A stretch of DNA of 64,000 nucleotides from Daphnia carinata (lineage: Eukaryota; Arthropoda; Branchiopoda; Diplostraca; Daphniidae): the NCBI RefSeq assembly GCF_022539665.2, contig NC_081340.1, positions 806,001 to 870,000 on the forward strand, read 5' to 3'. Every line of letters starts with the position of its first letter. The stretch's first letter is position 1. Positions 42,300 through 54,622 of the stretch are shown piece after piece. Position numbers and translations under genes: made by a program. The notes under the pieces are model-generated. The model saw nothing but the letters and a program-made list of their open reading frames with translations. It had not been told where the DNA came from and did not search any database.

Positions 42300-45200
42300 A
42301 TGAATACGTTTATGTGTGTAATTTCTCGGTAAGAACTACGAAAAAAATAAGCATGCTGTTTTGTTCTTTTTGACAAAAATTCATTTTAGGAAACCGTTTA
42401 GCAGTAGTGTATTGTTGCCTAAGACCAGCTTTCCGCTTCGCGTAAGTTCCAAACAACGAAAGGAAAGAGACTTATGGATTATGAAGGTAAAATTGCTGTG
42501 AAGGTGGTTTAATTCCATTGATTTCTTTAAATTTTTCCTTTCAGACAGCCTCATTTGATCAACTGTATCAGTGGCAAAGAAAGAATTCACAGGCTGAAGA
42601 TGAATTTGTTTTACATGATGGCCCTCCATATGCAAATGGAAAACCACATATGGGTCATGCCTTGAACAAAATTCTAAAAGATATACTGTTACGTTACAAC
42701 CTGCTTTCTGGGAAGATGGTACATTATGTTCCAGGTTGGGATTGCCATGGTCTGCCCATTGAGTTGAAAGCTTTGGAAGCATATGACACACAGAAATCAA
42801 GTGGGTTAGAAATTCGTCAGAAAGGTAAATAATTTTGTTAAAAGCATCAGTATAACATCTTTAATTGTTTGTTGTAAACTTTAGCTAAAATGTTTGCATT
42901 GGACACCATAAAATTTCAGAAAGCAGCCTTTTCACGTTGGGGAGTGATGGCAGATTGGAATAACAATTGCTACTTCACATTTTCCCCAAGATATGTCACT
43001 TCACAGCTTAAACTGTTCTGTGATCTTTATGATAAAGTCAGTATGATAAAGCTAGGCTTATAATTTAGCTGCAATCAAATTTGCTAGTAAAATGTTACAT
43101 ATTTGTTAATCTATTTATTAGGGACTTGTTTACAGAGACTACAAGCCAGTATACTGGTCCCCATCTGCAAGGTAAATTTTTGTTTCCTTGATTTTTCTAT
43201 GCTCAGTTATCTCCAGCAGTATTGACTGTTATAAACATGCATTAAATCAGCGACAGGGTGTAAGTATCTAGAATGTTAGGCGCTAATTGTTCCGAATTTT
43301 TTAAATCAAAGGGCATCATTAGAATACTCTTGAGCAATGGGAGGCTGAAACCCTTTTGGTGTCGTTTTTAGCAAATACTTATCACTTGATATCAAAAGTG
43401 CTTTCAAAAGAGCTACCACTGAAGAAAGTTTGTACAACCCAGTAGTGATCAAATTGCATGAAGATATAACTGTGTTCTATTGCCAATTGTCCCTGTGTTT
43501 TAAGCTACATTTTTTTCATTTACTCTTTCTAGGACTGCTCTTGCGGAATCCGAATTGGAATACAACTTGAACCATGTTAGCACATCTGTTTACCTGAAAT
43601 TGGTTCTACACACACCATTGCCTGAATGCATAATCGATGTTTCCAAAAACGCACCTGTTTACCTAGTAGTATGGACTACCACACCATGGACATTACCAGC
43701 TAATCAAGCTGTCTGTTTTCATCCAGACATAAAGTACTGCCTTGTGAGGTGTAAATCCAAAGTGGATCATGAGTACTTGGTTATTGCACTAGAGCTCCAT
43801 CAGTCTCTTCAGCAGCTATTGTCGTGTGAGTTAACTGTGGTCAAGGAATTTTATGGTAACATCACATAGTTGAACCTTCTCAGTGCCTTCATTTTATTTC
43901 TGAAGTTATGATTAATATTAGGAAAAGAACTGCAGGGACACTTCTATTTACATCCTATTCAGAAAAGCAAAAAATTGCCATTACTACCCTCTGAACATGT
44001 AACTGTGAAAAAGGGAACAGGTAAAATTTCATTTATTGAACATAAAAATTTTAGGTTTAATGAAACATTTACCACAAAGATCACAAATAAAATGAATCAG
44101 TCTTTAGGTCTTGTGCATACTGCTCCAGCCCATGGTCCTGATGACTTTCTTGTAGCATTGGAGCATAAACTGCCGATCGTAAGAAAAATTGCTGTCTGAT
44201 TCAATTTGGAATCCACTAACTATTAAAATATTATCTGAAGTTGAATTTAGTTGATGAAGAAGGGAGGTATTCCGCAGATGCTGGAAGTGATCTAGCTGGA
44301 TATAGCGTCTTAGACAAGGGTCAAGATGTTGTGTTAAGACTATTAGGGAGCGATGTAATCTTCCTAGAAAATTTTAGGCATAGTTATCCTTACGATTGGC
44401 GAACAAAGCAGCCGGTGATTCTGAGAGCTAGTCTTCAATGGTTTATCGATACAGAAAAAATTAAAACTGCAGCAATAGTAAGTGTATTGTATCTCGGTAG
44501 TTGCTTAGGTGATGGTACAATTTTATCTTGTATTAGGAGGCTATGAAGCGCGTTGTGGTGTTTCCCGCCAATTTCGAAAAAACGATGCTCAATCAGTTGG
44601 CAAGTAGACCATACTGGTGCATCTCGAGGCAACGTTCCTGGGGAGGTTTGTAATTGTAAACTCTTTCTTTTTCCTCATTGTTATAATGGTGATTTTTAAA
44701 ATTATGCACATATCAATAATAATTTAAACTTTTCATAGTTCCTATTCCAGTTTTCTACAATTCGTCGTTGCCTACAAAAAATGCCATTTTGCACAGGTTT
44801 GTAAAAAAAAAAAAAAGAAGTATTTTTCCTCTTTTCTCTAGAAGATAGAAACGCGGTCAAGGTTTGAGTTTCAAGTTTATTAAAATATCTCCTAAAATTG
44901 TGCTTCCGTAGTCATTCTCCGCAGGAAACGCAAGCTACCAATGGAAAAGTCTTATTAGCTAAAAATCATCCTATAATCGGATGTATTTGAAAGCGAGATG
45001 TCTTCTAATTGGTCGGGCACGGCAGCCTTAACAAGGGAATTTGTTTTTCATTTCATTTTATTCTTTTCCAGCCTGAGATTGCTCATCGTCAACTCCGCGT
45101 CTGGAGTATCAAAAAGCTTTTTGGAATAACAGGCTCCAGAAGATGTTTTTTACCGTGGCATGCTCTAAGTGGGTGGGGTTTTTTTTCTGTGGCACCGTTA

Positions 45201-45590
45201 TGTCCGGAATGGCTAAGTTTTTATGGGAATTAGGTGTATGGTTGTCGTAGTGGAAATGCGAAAAATCCCGAATTTTCAAGTGACCAATCTGATTGCATTT
45301 TCTCGAACTCCGTCAGTTTGGCAGCAGTATGTAAAACATCAATTGAATAGTTTTGAAGAACATGGGTGCAATTGATTACGAATTTAAGTTGACTGAGGCC
45401 AAGCGAATTCCCTTTACTGGCGTTAAGTCTTACTAGTTCTACTTGTTTGAATTTACCCTTTAGCTATTTAAACAAAAAATTTCTATTCAGCTGGTTTTGT
45501 GTGGGAGAAATGAGCTATCGTTTTTTAAATTATCTGACACACAATGCTAGAGAACGTCTGTTTCAGATTGTTCCTCCCTGAAATCCATAG

Positions 45591-45625
<35 letters not shown>

Positions 45626-48600
45626 GAGATGATGGCTTCATTTTGCTGATAATTCCTTGTTGCGCACGGTTGGTAACCCCTACCTGTTGCGGCCATTGGA
45701 ATAACTAAAAAAAAAAAATAATAATGCACCTCTTTTGTGGTACTCTACGTAATGTCTTATAATTTGCTAAAACTTCATTTTAAGCAAGTATCATAGTTGC
45801 TACTTCTATGCTGGCTTGCCGTGAGATGTTACATGAAAAATAAGAATAAAACTAAAAAAAAATTAAGTTTACAATTTCTAGTCCTGGCTGCCTTTATTCA
45901 CAGTTGTCATTTCGTTTCAAAGGGGTGCTGTCGAAAGACTCTGTGAACTCATAATGAAGAACGGGATTGACCAATGGTGGCTGCAGAGTGCGGAAGATTT
46001 GATTGGAAGTGAAATCATGAAAGAGTTGCAGTTGCTTCCTGGTCACGTATTTAAAGGCATGGTATTGTCTCGTAGTTGAAGTATTCCCGTAGTTTCGTAA
46101 AAACATAAAATTCAAGTAGTTCTGGTGCAATTTAGGATATTATGGACATTTGGTTTGACAGTGGAGTCTCGTGGAATTCCGTTTTGCCTAAGGGCAAACA
46201 AGCGGATTTATATTTAGAAGGCATTGATCAATTTGGAGGATGGTTTCAATCATCTCTATTGACTTCGGTTGCATCCCGTGACCACGCTCCCTACAAGTAA
46301 TAGATTTAACTTCATGTTTCAAAATCGAACCAGCTTTTTTCCTCTCACATCGTATTTCCGCTTGTATTTGTTAGGAATATATTTGTACACGGCTTCGTCT
46401 TAGACCATGAGGGACGCAAGATGTCTAAATCTTTAGGTAACGTAATGGATCCCCTTTCAGTTGTTGACGGTGATGGGAACCAACCTGCTGTTGGTATCGA
46501 TGCGTTGCGGTAAGGAGCATCGTACGCATACGATCACGTAAATTACGGATTATAAATTAAATTAAAGAACACAAAATTTACATTATACAGCTGGTGGGTT
46601 GCTAGTCATGTGTCTGGAAACGGTAGTAACGTGTCAGTTAGTAACCAATTGATACAACAAGCCTCAGACGATGTACAAAAGATCCGTTCAGTTCTGCGAT
46701 TCATCCTGGGAAATCTTCATGGTGTCACTGACTTTCAATTGCAACAAACCGATTGGAAAAATTTGAGTTTCGTTGACCTTTACATGCTTCACCTCTTAAC
46801 TGACTTCGTTGAAACGGTAATGTATTATTTTTTTCCAGCAGATTTGCCTTGAACATGATCAATTTTCTGGTCGGCGATCGCGATCGCAGAATTTTTACGA
46901 TCATGTTTCGGAGACAATCTAACAAGAAAGATGATCGCCTATGATCGTGATCGCCGTCACGATAAAAAAATTGATCACAAGGACAAGTCTACTTTTCAAC
47001 AAATCATCTTGATCAAAGCATTGGGATATTGATTGCACAAACTTATTATAACCCCACTTTCAGACGTTTTCGGCGTACCGTGAACTTAATTTCCGAAAGG
47101 TCACAAGTTTGCTTTCGTACTTCGTCAGTAATAACGTTTCGGCATTTTATTGCAACATAGTGAGAGGACGGTAAAATGAAACTAATGGGCTCCGTTGAAA
47201 CTTCTCGCTAAAGCTATGTTTTTCCCCGCAGCCTTTATTGCGACAGTATGATGAGCAAGAGAAGACTTTCTGCCCTATATGTACTGAGTGAGATTCTGGA
47301 TCAAGTCACATTAATAAGTGCACCAATTCTTCCACACTTGACAGAAGAAATTGAAATATATCATCCTTGGCGTGCAGGTATGTGAATCACTGTTAAGTTT
47401 ACAATCTAATTGAGTGATCAAAGTTTAAGCATCCAAAGCTTAGGCGATGCATGATTAGCACGGATAGCCATTATTTTTTGTAATCTAAAATTTCATATCT
47501 TGATTCTAATTCCATGACGAGATAAAATATTAAGCGAATTGGTAAACGTGGCATAAACAGAAACGTTCACAAACAACGTTTAATGCTCTCGCTTTGTTGA
47601 ACTGTAATAGAATCGATTGTTAGATCATTCGTGTAAAATATTCCTGATGAAGGAATGGAAGAAGATGTAAGGGAAAATTGATTTTTATTGCCCGAACCCG
47701 TATTGATTTTCCTCCCTATGTTGTTACCCTAATAAGGAAAGTATTTCGTACTCACAAGGTAACTGCTATCAATGGGGAGGGTTGATTTTAACCATAGATG
47801 GACTCAACGCCGTGATCATAGTAACTGTACACGCTGCGTTGAATTCCCTTTGGCGAAAATTCATGACTAATGTACGTTTTGAAATTACCCATGTCCGTAT
47901 GTGGGTGGAGTCATAAACCCCCAAACGCGTATCTGATATGCCATCGCGATATATTTTCCTTAACTGTGGTGGAGGTCTGATATCCTCCTAAACTAGAATA
48001 AAGGGTTGGATGTGCAACCATTTGTTTAACTAGTCCAGTTGCTATTTAACATGTAAGGTGTGTAACATGTAAAGTTTATGCGGAAAATATTGTTTTATTT
48101 TGCCAACAATTTGCAGATAAAGGAGGATTGTTCCGTAACCGTAGGTTCGCGGATATGAGAAACTTCCAGTCTCCAGATGTTTTTGAGTGCCTTAAACCGT
48201 CGTTATCCATACGCAATGCGGTTAACAAATCCATTGGCCAGTTAAACACTCATGAATGGAATGTGAAGATCACGGCTTTTGATTCTCGAGATCAGCGGCT
48301 CTTGCAAGTAGATTTATTATCTCTATACAGTAAGGTTGACAAAATAGGAATTTAAAAAACTGTATTCTCTTAATAGAAACTGCAATTGGAAGAGAGTGAT
48401 GAAAATTCCGAATTGTGCGAGCTTCTTCAAGTATCAACAGTGACCTTACTTGGCAAAAGCGTCTCGAATCCCGTAGCCGAAGAGCAAGAGACTGTTTTCG
48501 CTAACGAGGACAATTTGAAGATAACGGCATGTCATTCTTCTGGTCCTATTCAAATAACTTTGTCTAAAACGCAACTAGCAACTTGCCCCCGCTGTAGAAG

Positions 48601-48658
48601 ATATATCTCGACCGATGGCAAATTGTGTCACCTATGCTTAGTAGTTGCTGCTGAGTAA
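42300..48658 (+). CDS. IARS2: Mitochondrial isoleucyl-tRNA synthetase, 992 aa
   Basis: Eighteen coding exons, all GT-AG and phase-consistent: 42300-42328, 42390-42486, 42545-42824, 42885-43036, 43122-43171, 43533-43855, 43922-44178, 44241-44477, 44537-44645, 44739-44796, 45923-46061, 46136-46296, 46375-46509, 46591-46816, 47064-47170, 47232-47377, 48117-48307, 48377-48658. The enzyme charges tRNA-Ile in the mitochondrial matrix. The N-terminal 35 residues are basic and rich in S, L and V with no acidic residue, as for a mitochondrial targeting peptide. The class I signatures are HMGH (77-80) and KMSKS (646-650). The editing domain holds [15 protein letters not shown]-terminal zinc site has CPRC and CHLC (969-986). 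Human IARS2 is about 1012 aa. The acceptors of exons 8 and 11 (both AAG) are weak and chosen by frame. Confidence 0.96.
44797..45922 (+). other. Large intron 10 of IARS2
   Basis: At 1126 bp it is the longest intron of the gene. It contains a poly-T run of about 29 at 45594-45622, A-runs at 44808-44820 and 45707-45719, and no recognised gene. Confidence 0.7.
46847..46980. repeat. GATC-rich repeat inside IARS2 intron 14
   Basis: Contains GATCAATTTT near 46863 and the inverted TCACGATAAAAAAATTGAT at 46957, with GCGATCGCGATCGC between. The ends are roughly inverted (TTGCCTTGAACATGATCAA against TTGATCACAAGGACAAG). It is related to 32407-32770. Confidence 0.5.
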
Positions 48659-49273
48659 AGTGTTCAAAATACATTAGAATCAATTCCTCATTTGAAACTT
48701 AACATGTTATTGCTTTCAAGCTCTGCATTTTTAGAATTCCTTCTACAGGTTTGTTGAAACAACCTGTAATAACTTAATATAGTACAATCCTAGAATTCTT
48801 GTTTGTAGTCAATTTTGTAACACAATATCGGCATTTAGGGATTGAAAATCAATGGGCAGAGAATGCGCATACAGAAACCATTATCATTCCAAACGTTCCA
48901 TATACAAGACGTAGTATAATTATGATTTGGTATGGGAGAGACACCGAAGTTTACTTGCTTTGCTATATAACTTAGATGGAAAAAGGCGTTGCAAGCACCG
49001 TCGGAAATGCTGCACGAATGGTGGTTATCTAACATCTTGATACAAAGAATTCAACACAAAACACAACAAAGTAACACCTTTTGAATGCTTGTATTTGCGA
49101 GGAACAGGAAAAACTTCTACCGTTAGGAAGAAGGGTGGAGCAGCGGATATTCATTTTGCTTATTTCCTCCGTTACAGATCAAGTAAATAGGTTATGCATC
49201 GGTAAAGCTGGGAGGGAACAATTTGTTAAAACTTCGTTTTCTCCTATAATTAGGCCAACGAGAGAGGTCCTAC
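48659..49273. other. Intergenic stretch between IARS2 and the next gene
   Basis: About 610 bp with no gene. It should include the IARS2 3' untranslated region and the upstream regulatory region of the 49347 gene. I see no clear AATAAA. Confidence 0.5.
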
Positions 49274-49281
49274 TATATAAA
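49274..49281 (+). promoter_or_regulatory. TATA box of the 49347 gene
   Basis: TATATAAA lies 66 bp before the ATG. This fits a start of transcription near 49305 and a short leader. Confidence 0.6.
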
Positions 49282-49346
49282 TACCGGCACGGTTACGAAA
49301 ATATATCGCATAATTCAAAGTTGTTCGTTGTTTAAGAGGAAAAAAA

Positions 49347-50790
49347 ATGATCTGTACCAAGACTACCATTTATTTCGCTGTTATCTGCAGTCAAATGTTT
49401 CTAACGATTTCTGCGCGTGTCACCGAGAACAAGTAAACAGGCGCTAAAGTTTACCGCACAATTTTTCGCTGCTTCAACAAAATTCTCCTTTTGCTAGTGT
49501 CGATTTAGGTAAAATCATTAACGGCTCTACAAAGGAAGATCCTGTTCACTCTGGCGATTTCTCACGTGACTTCAAGAATACAAATCATTCATCAGTTTTC
49601 CCTGCTAATGGTAAAACGGCATTTACCGCAGACCGAAGAAAAGGGAAATTCTTTGGAATCACTACCACAGGAACCACGGGGAATAATCTACAAGTAATTC
49701 TCATTTAAAGAATAGTTGTAAAGTAACGCATGCGCAATGATTACTATTATTCTTTTTCAGCTTGGATTATCATTTATAGGTAAGAATACACACCGCGATT
49801 CTGTGGATTTTTTATCCCACTTTCTTCATAAATGTACTTCGTTTTGTGTGCGAAGAGGCTAAACACTGTCGTAATTAAAAAAAACAAAACATAAACTTTC
49901 TACTTTTCTTAAGCTCGTACTCGCACGATAAGACTAATTGCATATCAAATTTCTTGGTAGTGCCGTTTCTAAACATCCCGTTTGGAGCCAGCACCACATC
50001 CTCGTATTATGGCTCAAACTATGCAACTACGCCATCGTATGGAACAAGCACAAGTCTTCTAGGCGTCAATTCCAGCAGCATAATATATGCTGTGATCATT
50101 GGCTTTGCAGCGATAATTCTTATTCCACTGTTCATTTACTCGTTCACTGGAGTCAGCACCTCACCATATGGACGAAGTAAATATTAACGCTTATTTTAAC
50201 AATAGGGGTTATAGCAAAACGTATGCTATCACATTATTTTGAATTACTTTCACATTTCCTATAGTCATTTTTTTACCTTAGGTGACGACATCGATAGCAT
50301 TTTAACGAATATTGTGTCTCGGATTGACGATGCGCTTCAAAATCAGTATAATGTTGATGCACCAAGTTGCTTACAACGTGCTCTTTGTACTCATATTGCA
50401 TCATCGACAAGGAAAATGTCTGAGGGAACAGCTGGCTCAGTTGATAAAATTATTGATGGTTTTGCTTCGTAAGCTTCTATTTCTTTAAACTATTCCACGG
50501 AAAATGAAAGAAATTTATGCAAAGTTTATCACCTAAAAGGAATTCTTCCCTTATAATTTTTTCTTTTATACAGGGGGACGTATTTTAGTACTTTGCTATC
50601 GGGCACTAAAATTGAGGAGGCAATTCGTGAAGCAAAAATTGACGAAACTTGCAACATTTATTTTACGAAATGCCCATATAGCCTGAATTCTCTCAATCAC
50701 TCTCTCTTCGATTATGCTGAGAAATATGTGATGAATCAGGCAAACATAGACGACCAGTTGTATTCGTTTAATGATGTTTCCTTGGAGTAA
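49347..50790 (+). CDS. Unrecognised secreted or single-pass membrane protein, 306 aa
   Basis: Coding exons are 49347-49432, 49498-49693, 49761-49779 (19-bp microexon), 49961-50176, 50282-50468 and 50574-50790, with consistent phases and GT-AG ends. Residues 1-22 look like a signal peptide ending near TISAR. Residues 30-100 are polar, with NGS and NHS sequons. Residues 101-138 are Ser/Thr/Tyr-rich. Residues 140-161 (IIYAVIIGFAAIILIPLF) form a clear transmembrane segment. The C-terminal 145 residues hold four cysteines (CLQRALC, then TCNIYFTKC) and a helical stretch. With a signal peptide the C-terminus would face the cytosol. I do not recognise the family. A TATA box precedes the gene and AATAAA follows it. 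Confidence 0.85.
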
Positions 50791-50898
50791 ACTGGGAACT
50801 GAAGAATGACGAGCCGATTCATTATAAATCATTTTGAAAGGAAACGTTCGCTGTCATCAAAGCTAGTGTACTGTTTCACGTTCCGTTCTTTTAATTAA

Positions 50899-50904
50899 AA
50901 TAAA
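50899..50904 (+). terminator. Polyadenylation signal AATAAA
   Basis: 109 bp after the stop codon of the 49347 gene, in a suitable position for its 3' end. Confidence 0.5.
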
Positions 50905-51349
50905 CTCTAAATATACATTACTATTGCTTACGAGAATTGAGATTTCATAAGAAAATAGAACAATGGAATCTAAGCACCAAGAAAGAAATATTGAGGACAA
51001 TTTATGCACTAAACATGTTTAGCTTATGGAGCAAGCTGTTCATTCTATAACGTGCGATACTCGGCTGGCCACTTATAAACTCCAACTACTATTTAACTCT
51101 GGCACTAACGTATAAACAAAGGAATACGAAATAAAAACAGGCATGCCATCCAAATAATCATGCAAAATAAAGAGTTTGTTGTTAAATTCTAAATGAAGTT
51201 GAAGGTTACGCCACTTGTGCAACAATATCAATTACTCATCAGGAGCTAGTTAGCGATTTCGAGCAGTTATCTAATTGCTGTACAAGTGGCTTGACTTGGA
51301 TCTATATGGTGACTTAAAAGCATATATAACCCCGGATCGAGAATCTAAC
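50905..51349. other. Intergenic stretch
   Basis: No gene or repeat recognised. Confidence 0.5.
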
Positions 51350-52065
51350 AGACTCCTTGCTACGCGTTTGTCACCGATGCGTCGGCAGGCGGGCGACGGT
51401 AAAAACGAGCAAAACCTCGACTCCGAATTCCAGCACCCAGCAGATAGAATAATATCTGTAGGCACTCCCAAATTAACTGCCTTAGACGCGGAAGCACCAT
51501 TCGTTGAACGAGCGGAGTAGACAGCCGTGTTTACCCCCCGCTTCAGACAAAACGGATTTTATCCAAAGCTGAGGCGCCTACTGAACTATGATGAGGACGT
51601 AGCGCCCACAGAAGTAAATTTGATTTTCTTTCTAAGCGAAAGGCCTCCGTAAATGCAATCTTTCAACGTCTCGACTGGACAAGCCAGATTAACGGGCTGC
51701 CATTTCCTTAACGAAATGACATGTAGTGGGGAAGCTCGTTGTGTTTCTTGGTTTTGCCAGGGAGAATGTAACTTGATTATCCTTAATAGCGATGGAATCC
51801 TTGTCGATACTGGCCAGCTCAGCACTCTGCATAAAGTTGGGAGGGCTAACAAAACGGTTAATTTTCTCGACAGTCCTGAAAACGACAGTAGTTCGCTGTT
51901 AGGGCCTAAAGAGATTAAGTAGCTGATCACAACATTCACGTCCCAAAACCCTGTATACTTTGGGACCAGGGGTTTCTGGTTATAAACTCCTTTCATCAGC
52001 TTCACCACGAGAAGATGCTTGCCGATGTCGACGTCGTCGATCTTGCCCAACGTCGACGATAGCAT
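51350..52065 (-). pseudogene. Tyrosine recombinase fossil (DIRS-like element)
   Basis: The minus frame from 52065 reads HLLVVKLMKGVYNQKP, then FWDVNVVISYLISLG and LSRKLTVLLALPTLCRVLS. This is the pattern of the tyrosine recombinase of DIRS-like retroelements. The C-terminal box follows in minus sense at about 51400-51530: STNGASASKAVNLG, then GVPTDIILSAGCWN. In intact relatives the first piece is normally of HSTRGA type and carries catalytic His and Arg. Here they read Arg and Asn. Frames are broken between the pieces. No reverse transcriptase was found nearby. The assignment rests on family memory. Confidence 0.6.
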
Positions 52066-54098
52066 TGAATGGGTGTGTAATGTGTGTACTGTTCAATGAT
52101 AAGCTAAGTGAATCCACGGTTTGGACTGAACTCAGCTTGTATTTAAAGAACACGATGTGATTACCCCTAAGTCTTGTGTTAGGGGAATTAGGCTGTTGGG
52201 GTGTTAACTCTCTTACAGATGATGTAAATCCCATTCGGGACGTGACAGCGTTGTTTTCTGAGATGTATCACGTGATGACGGCGTGATGTGGAGGTGACTC
52301 CGACGAGACGTAGTCCTTGTTCGGTGTAAATTGGCCCATGCCTGTCTGTCGACGGCGTAGGTCTCGTTGGATGAAATCAGCACACCTGACAGTTAGCCTC
52401 GTTAAGTCAAGCGACATTGTCCGAGACCTAGCCTCGTTACAGGTGACACTTATCGTTCTATATGCTCTCCCTTCGTCCACAAATGGCAATGAGAATTATA
52501 ATACCTTAGCTTCAGCCGGAAACACGCGATCGGTGTCTTCTCGAGCACACCCATGTGTGCCAAACTTTCTATACCATCTTTCCCATACTGACTGGTAAGT
52601 AGCTGATGTGGCTCCTCCCACGACAATATCGAACACTCCGCTTGAAAGTCCGCTGTTTTCAAGTTGTTCCCTGACACTCTACAGGCGATTAGTAGCAGCG
52701 GCTTTGACAGCGGATGCTGCTAGCCCATCGGTCCCAACAGCAACTTCTTCCTCGGAAGAATCACAGCCGGCTTGCAAGCCAGTTCTGATAGTGACAGGAG
52801 CCACCCCACCACTGACAGGGCTCCTCAGTATCTCTGCAGAACTGCCTACTTTCCTCCTCAGTCTTCTCCATAACCATCCTAAATTCCTCTTAGAACCTTC
52901 TTTTTGGTCGCCTGGTAGCTGCCTGACAGGCTCTTCAGTCCCTCTTACATCCTCCTCAGCTAGTACCTAGAACCTCCCGTGATGAAAAAAATTGTGTGAC
53001 ATATGTCTTTGATATACCCAGCGGCTTTATATAAGTTTTATAGGAATTGAATGTAATTAACACATAAAATGAATATTAAACGATAACAGAATATTGGAAA
53101 TTGTATATTCAATTTCAAAAACTTTATCTTTTATTGGGATTGGCGGTGAAATAGGACTGACTTTTAAATTATTTTAGATCAGCCCTATTTTTCCCAAGGC
53201 ATTAGTCCTATTTCTATTTAAAGATAGTCCTATTTTCTAAAATTGTTCCAATTGAAACGATGAGCCTCCAATCTTTCATTGTTCGCTTTCATCTTCATCT
53301 TCGCGTAAAAGGGTCGGCTTATATGCATTTTCCTTTTTAAAATAACGATGGTTTTTACTCATTGCTTAAATGGTTCACAAAACCTTTTTTTCTTACGCTA
53401 TTTTATTTAAAATTACAGGAGAACATGAACTATATTGCATTTAATAGAGTTAATTTAACAAAATACTATTAGAGCAAAATCAGAAATATTTATTACTTAT
53501 ATTGCACTTTATAGTGGTCATAACAAACTTTTCCAATTTCATAAATTTTTTACTATTTCATACTACTATCGTTACCTAATTCTAAATTTCCAATCTTTAA
53601 TTCTAATTTGAAATGGCAAACGCCAAAATTTACATTATCTAACAATTCTACTTGAGCCAAATGTATTTGTGATACTTTAAAACTCACGAGTCTTACTTTC
53701 ATGGAGGGATCTCCTAAAGCACTCCTGAGCATATCACCAACAATTTCTTAAATTGAAAATATTGGAATGTTTATCCACAATTTTCCAGCCTCTTGTGGCC
53801 CTCCTCAGTACTTCTCAGCGGTATGATTGATGCGCTGGGGAGGCTAAGAGCCTTTTAGGAGGTTCCCAGGAAGAAGATGTGCCGTGTGGGACGATTGGGT
53901 TGGCCAACATGGAGTTACTAACGTCAGCATGCCCGTTTCTTCATTATCTTCATCAGACACCCCTGAACTAGACAAAGCGGCGGGAATGCGTATTCGTCTA
54001 TACTTATAGTACTAGGCGACTGAATATTACAAGACCGCCCGGGAATATGCCGATGCATATCCGAAGGATGTCCTGCTGGGTGGGAAAAGGACATGCCT
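52066..54098. other. Repeat-rich stretch without a recognised gene
   Basis: It contains CCTCCTCAG-rich sequence (52780-52975 and 53795-53880) and a long AT-rich middle. The 53143-53235 repeat lies within it. ORFs such as 52608-52970 plus are low-complexity Ser/Pro/Leu and are not credible genes. Confidence 0.4.
53143..53235. repeat. Second copy of the AAATAGGACTGA repeat
   Basis: Begins TTGGCGGTGAAATAGGACTG, with GATCAGCCCTATTTTTCC and AGTCCTATTTCT following. This is the order seen in the reverse complement of 31322-31455. Confidence 0.5.
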
Positions 54099-54622
54099 TG
54101 TTGCCTCTCTACGGGGTTGTAAGGGAAAAAAGAAAGGGAAAATTAAACAACCAACACACAAGTTTAAATTAAGCAAAGTTAAGCCGGTTTATTCGGATAT
54201 AAGACCGTTGGTTGCCGGCCAACGAACGTTGCGAATCGAGATACACGCGAAAGGGGGGGGGGGGTCTGCCCGGGTGCCACACGCAATGGCTGCCAAAACC
54301 ACGCGTCTCGTGTAGGAAAAGAAAAGGTTAAAGTTAGGGCGCCGTCACAAACACAGCACTGCAAGTAGTCGGAAAACAACACAAACATTCGGGAGGACGC
54401 GATACAAGCCTTTGCCAAAGGAAGAACACGTTGAACTTGTGCGAAGTTCAATTTACGGGCGAAAAAAACGGGACGAAACGAGTTTGAGATGTTGTTCACT
54501 TGCTGCGAGGTCGAGTGAGATCGGAACCCCTAAGCTCCGCCCTTCGTTAACGACTCTCTTGATCCGGAGTCGTCAGATCGGTTTTAAATGAGACCGTTTT
54601 GGCGAGCTCTAACTTGCCAACA
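54099..54622 (-). repeat. Solo LTR of a BEL/Pao element
   Basis: It begins TGTTGCC and ends TTGCCAACA. Near the right end it shares CCCTTCGTTA and a GATCC...GTC pattern with the LTRs at 22387 and 29489. The flanks are TGCCT left and TACCT right, a possible 5-bp duplication with one change. No internal region is present. A G-run of 10 lies at 54255-54264. Confidence 0.55.

Noticed and set aside
42381-42800. 139-codon minus-strand ORF
   Set aside because: It is antisense to IARS2 exons 2 and 3, whose spliced frame is clearly the real one.
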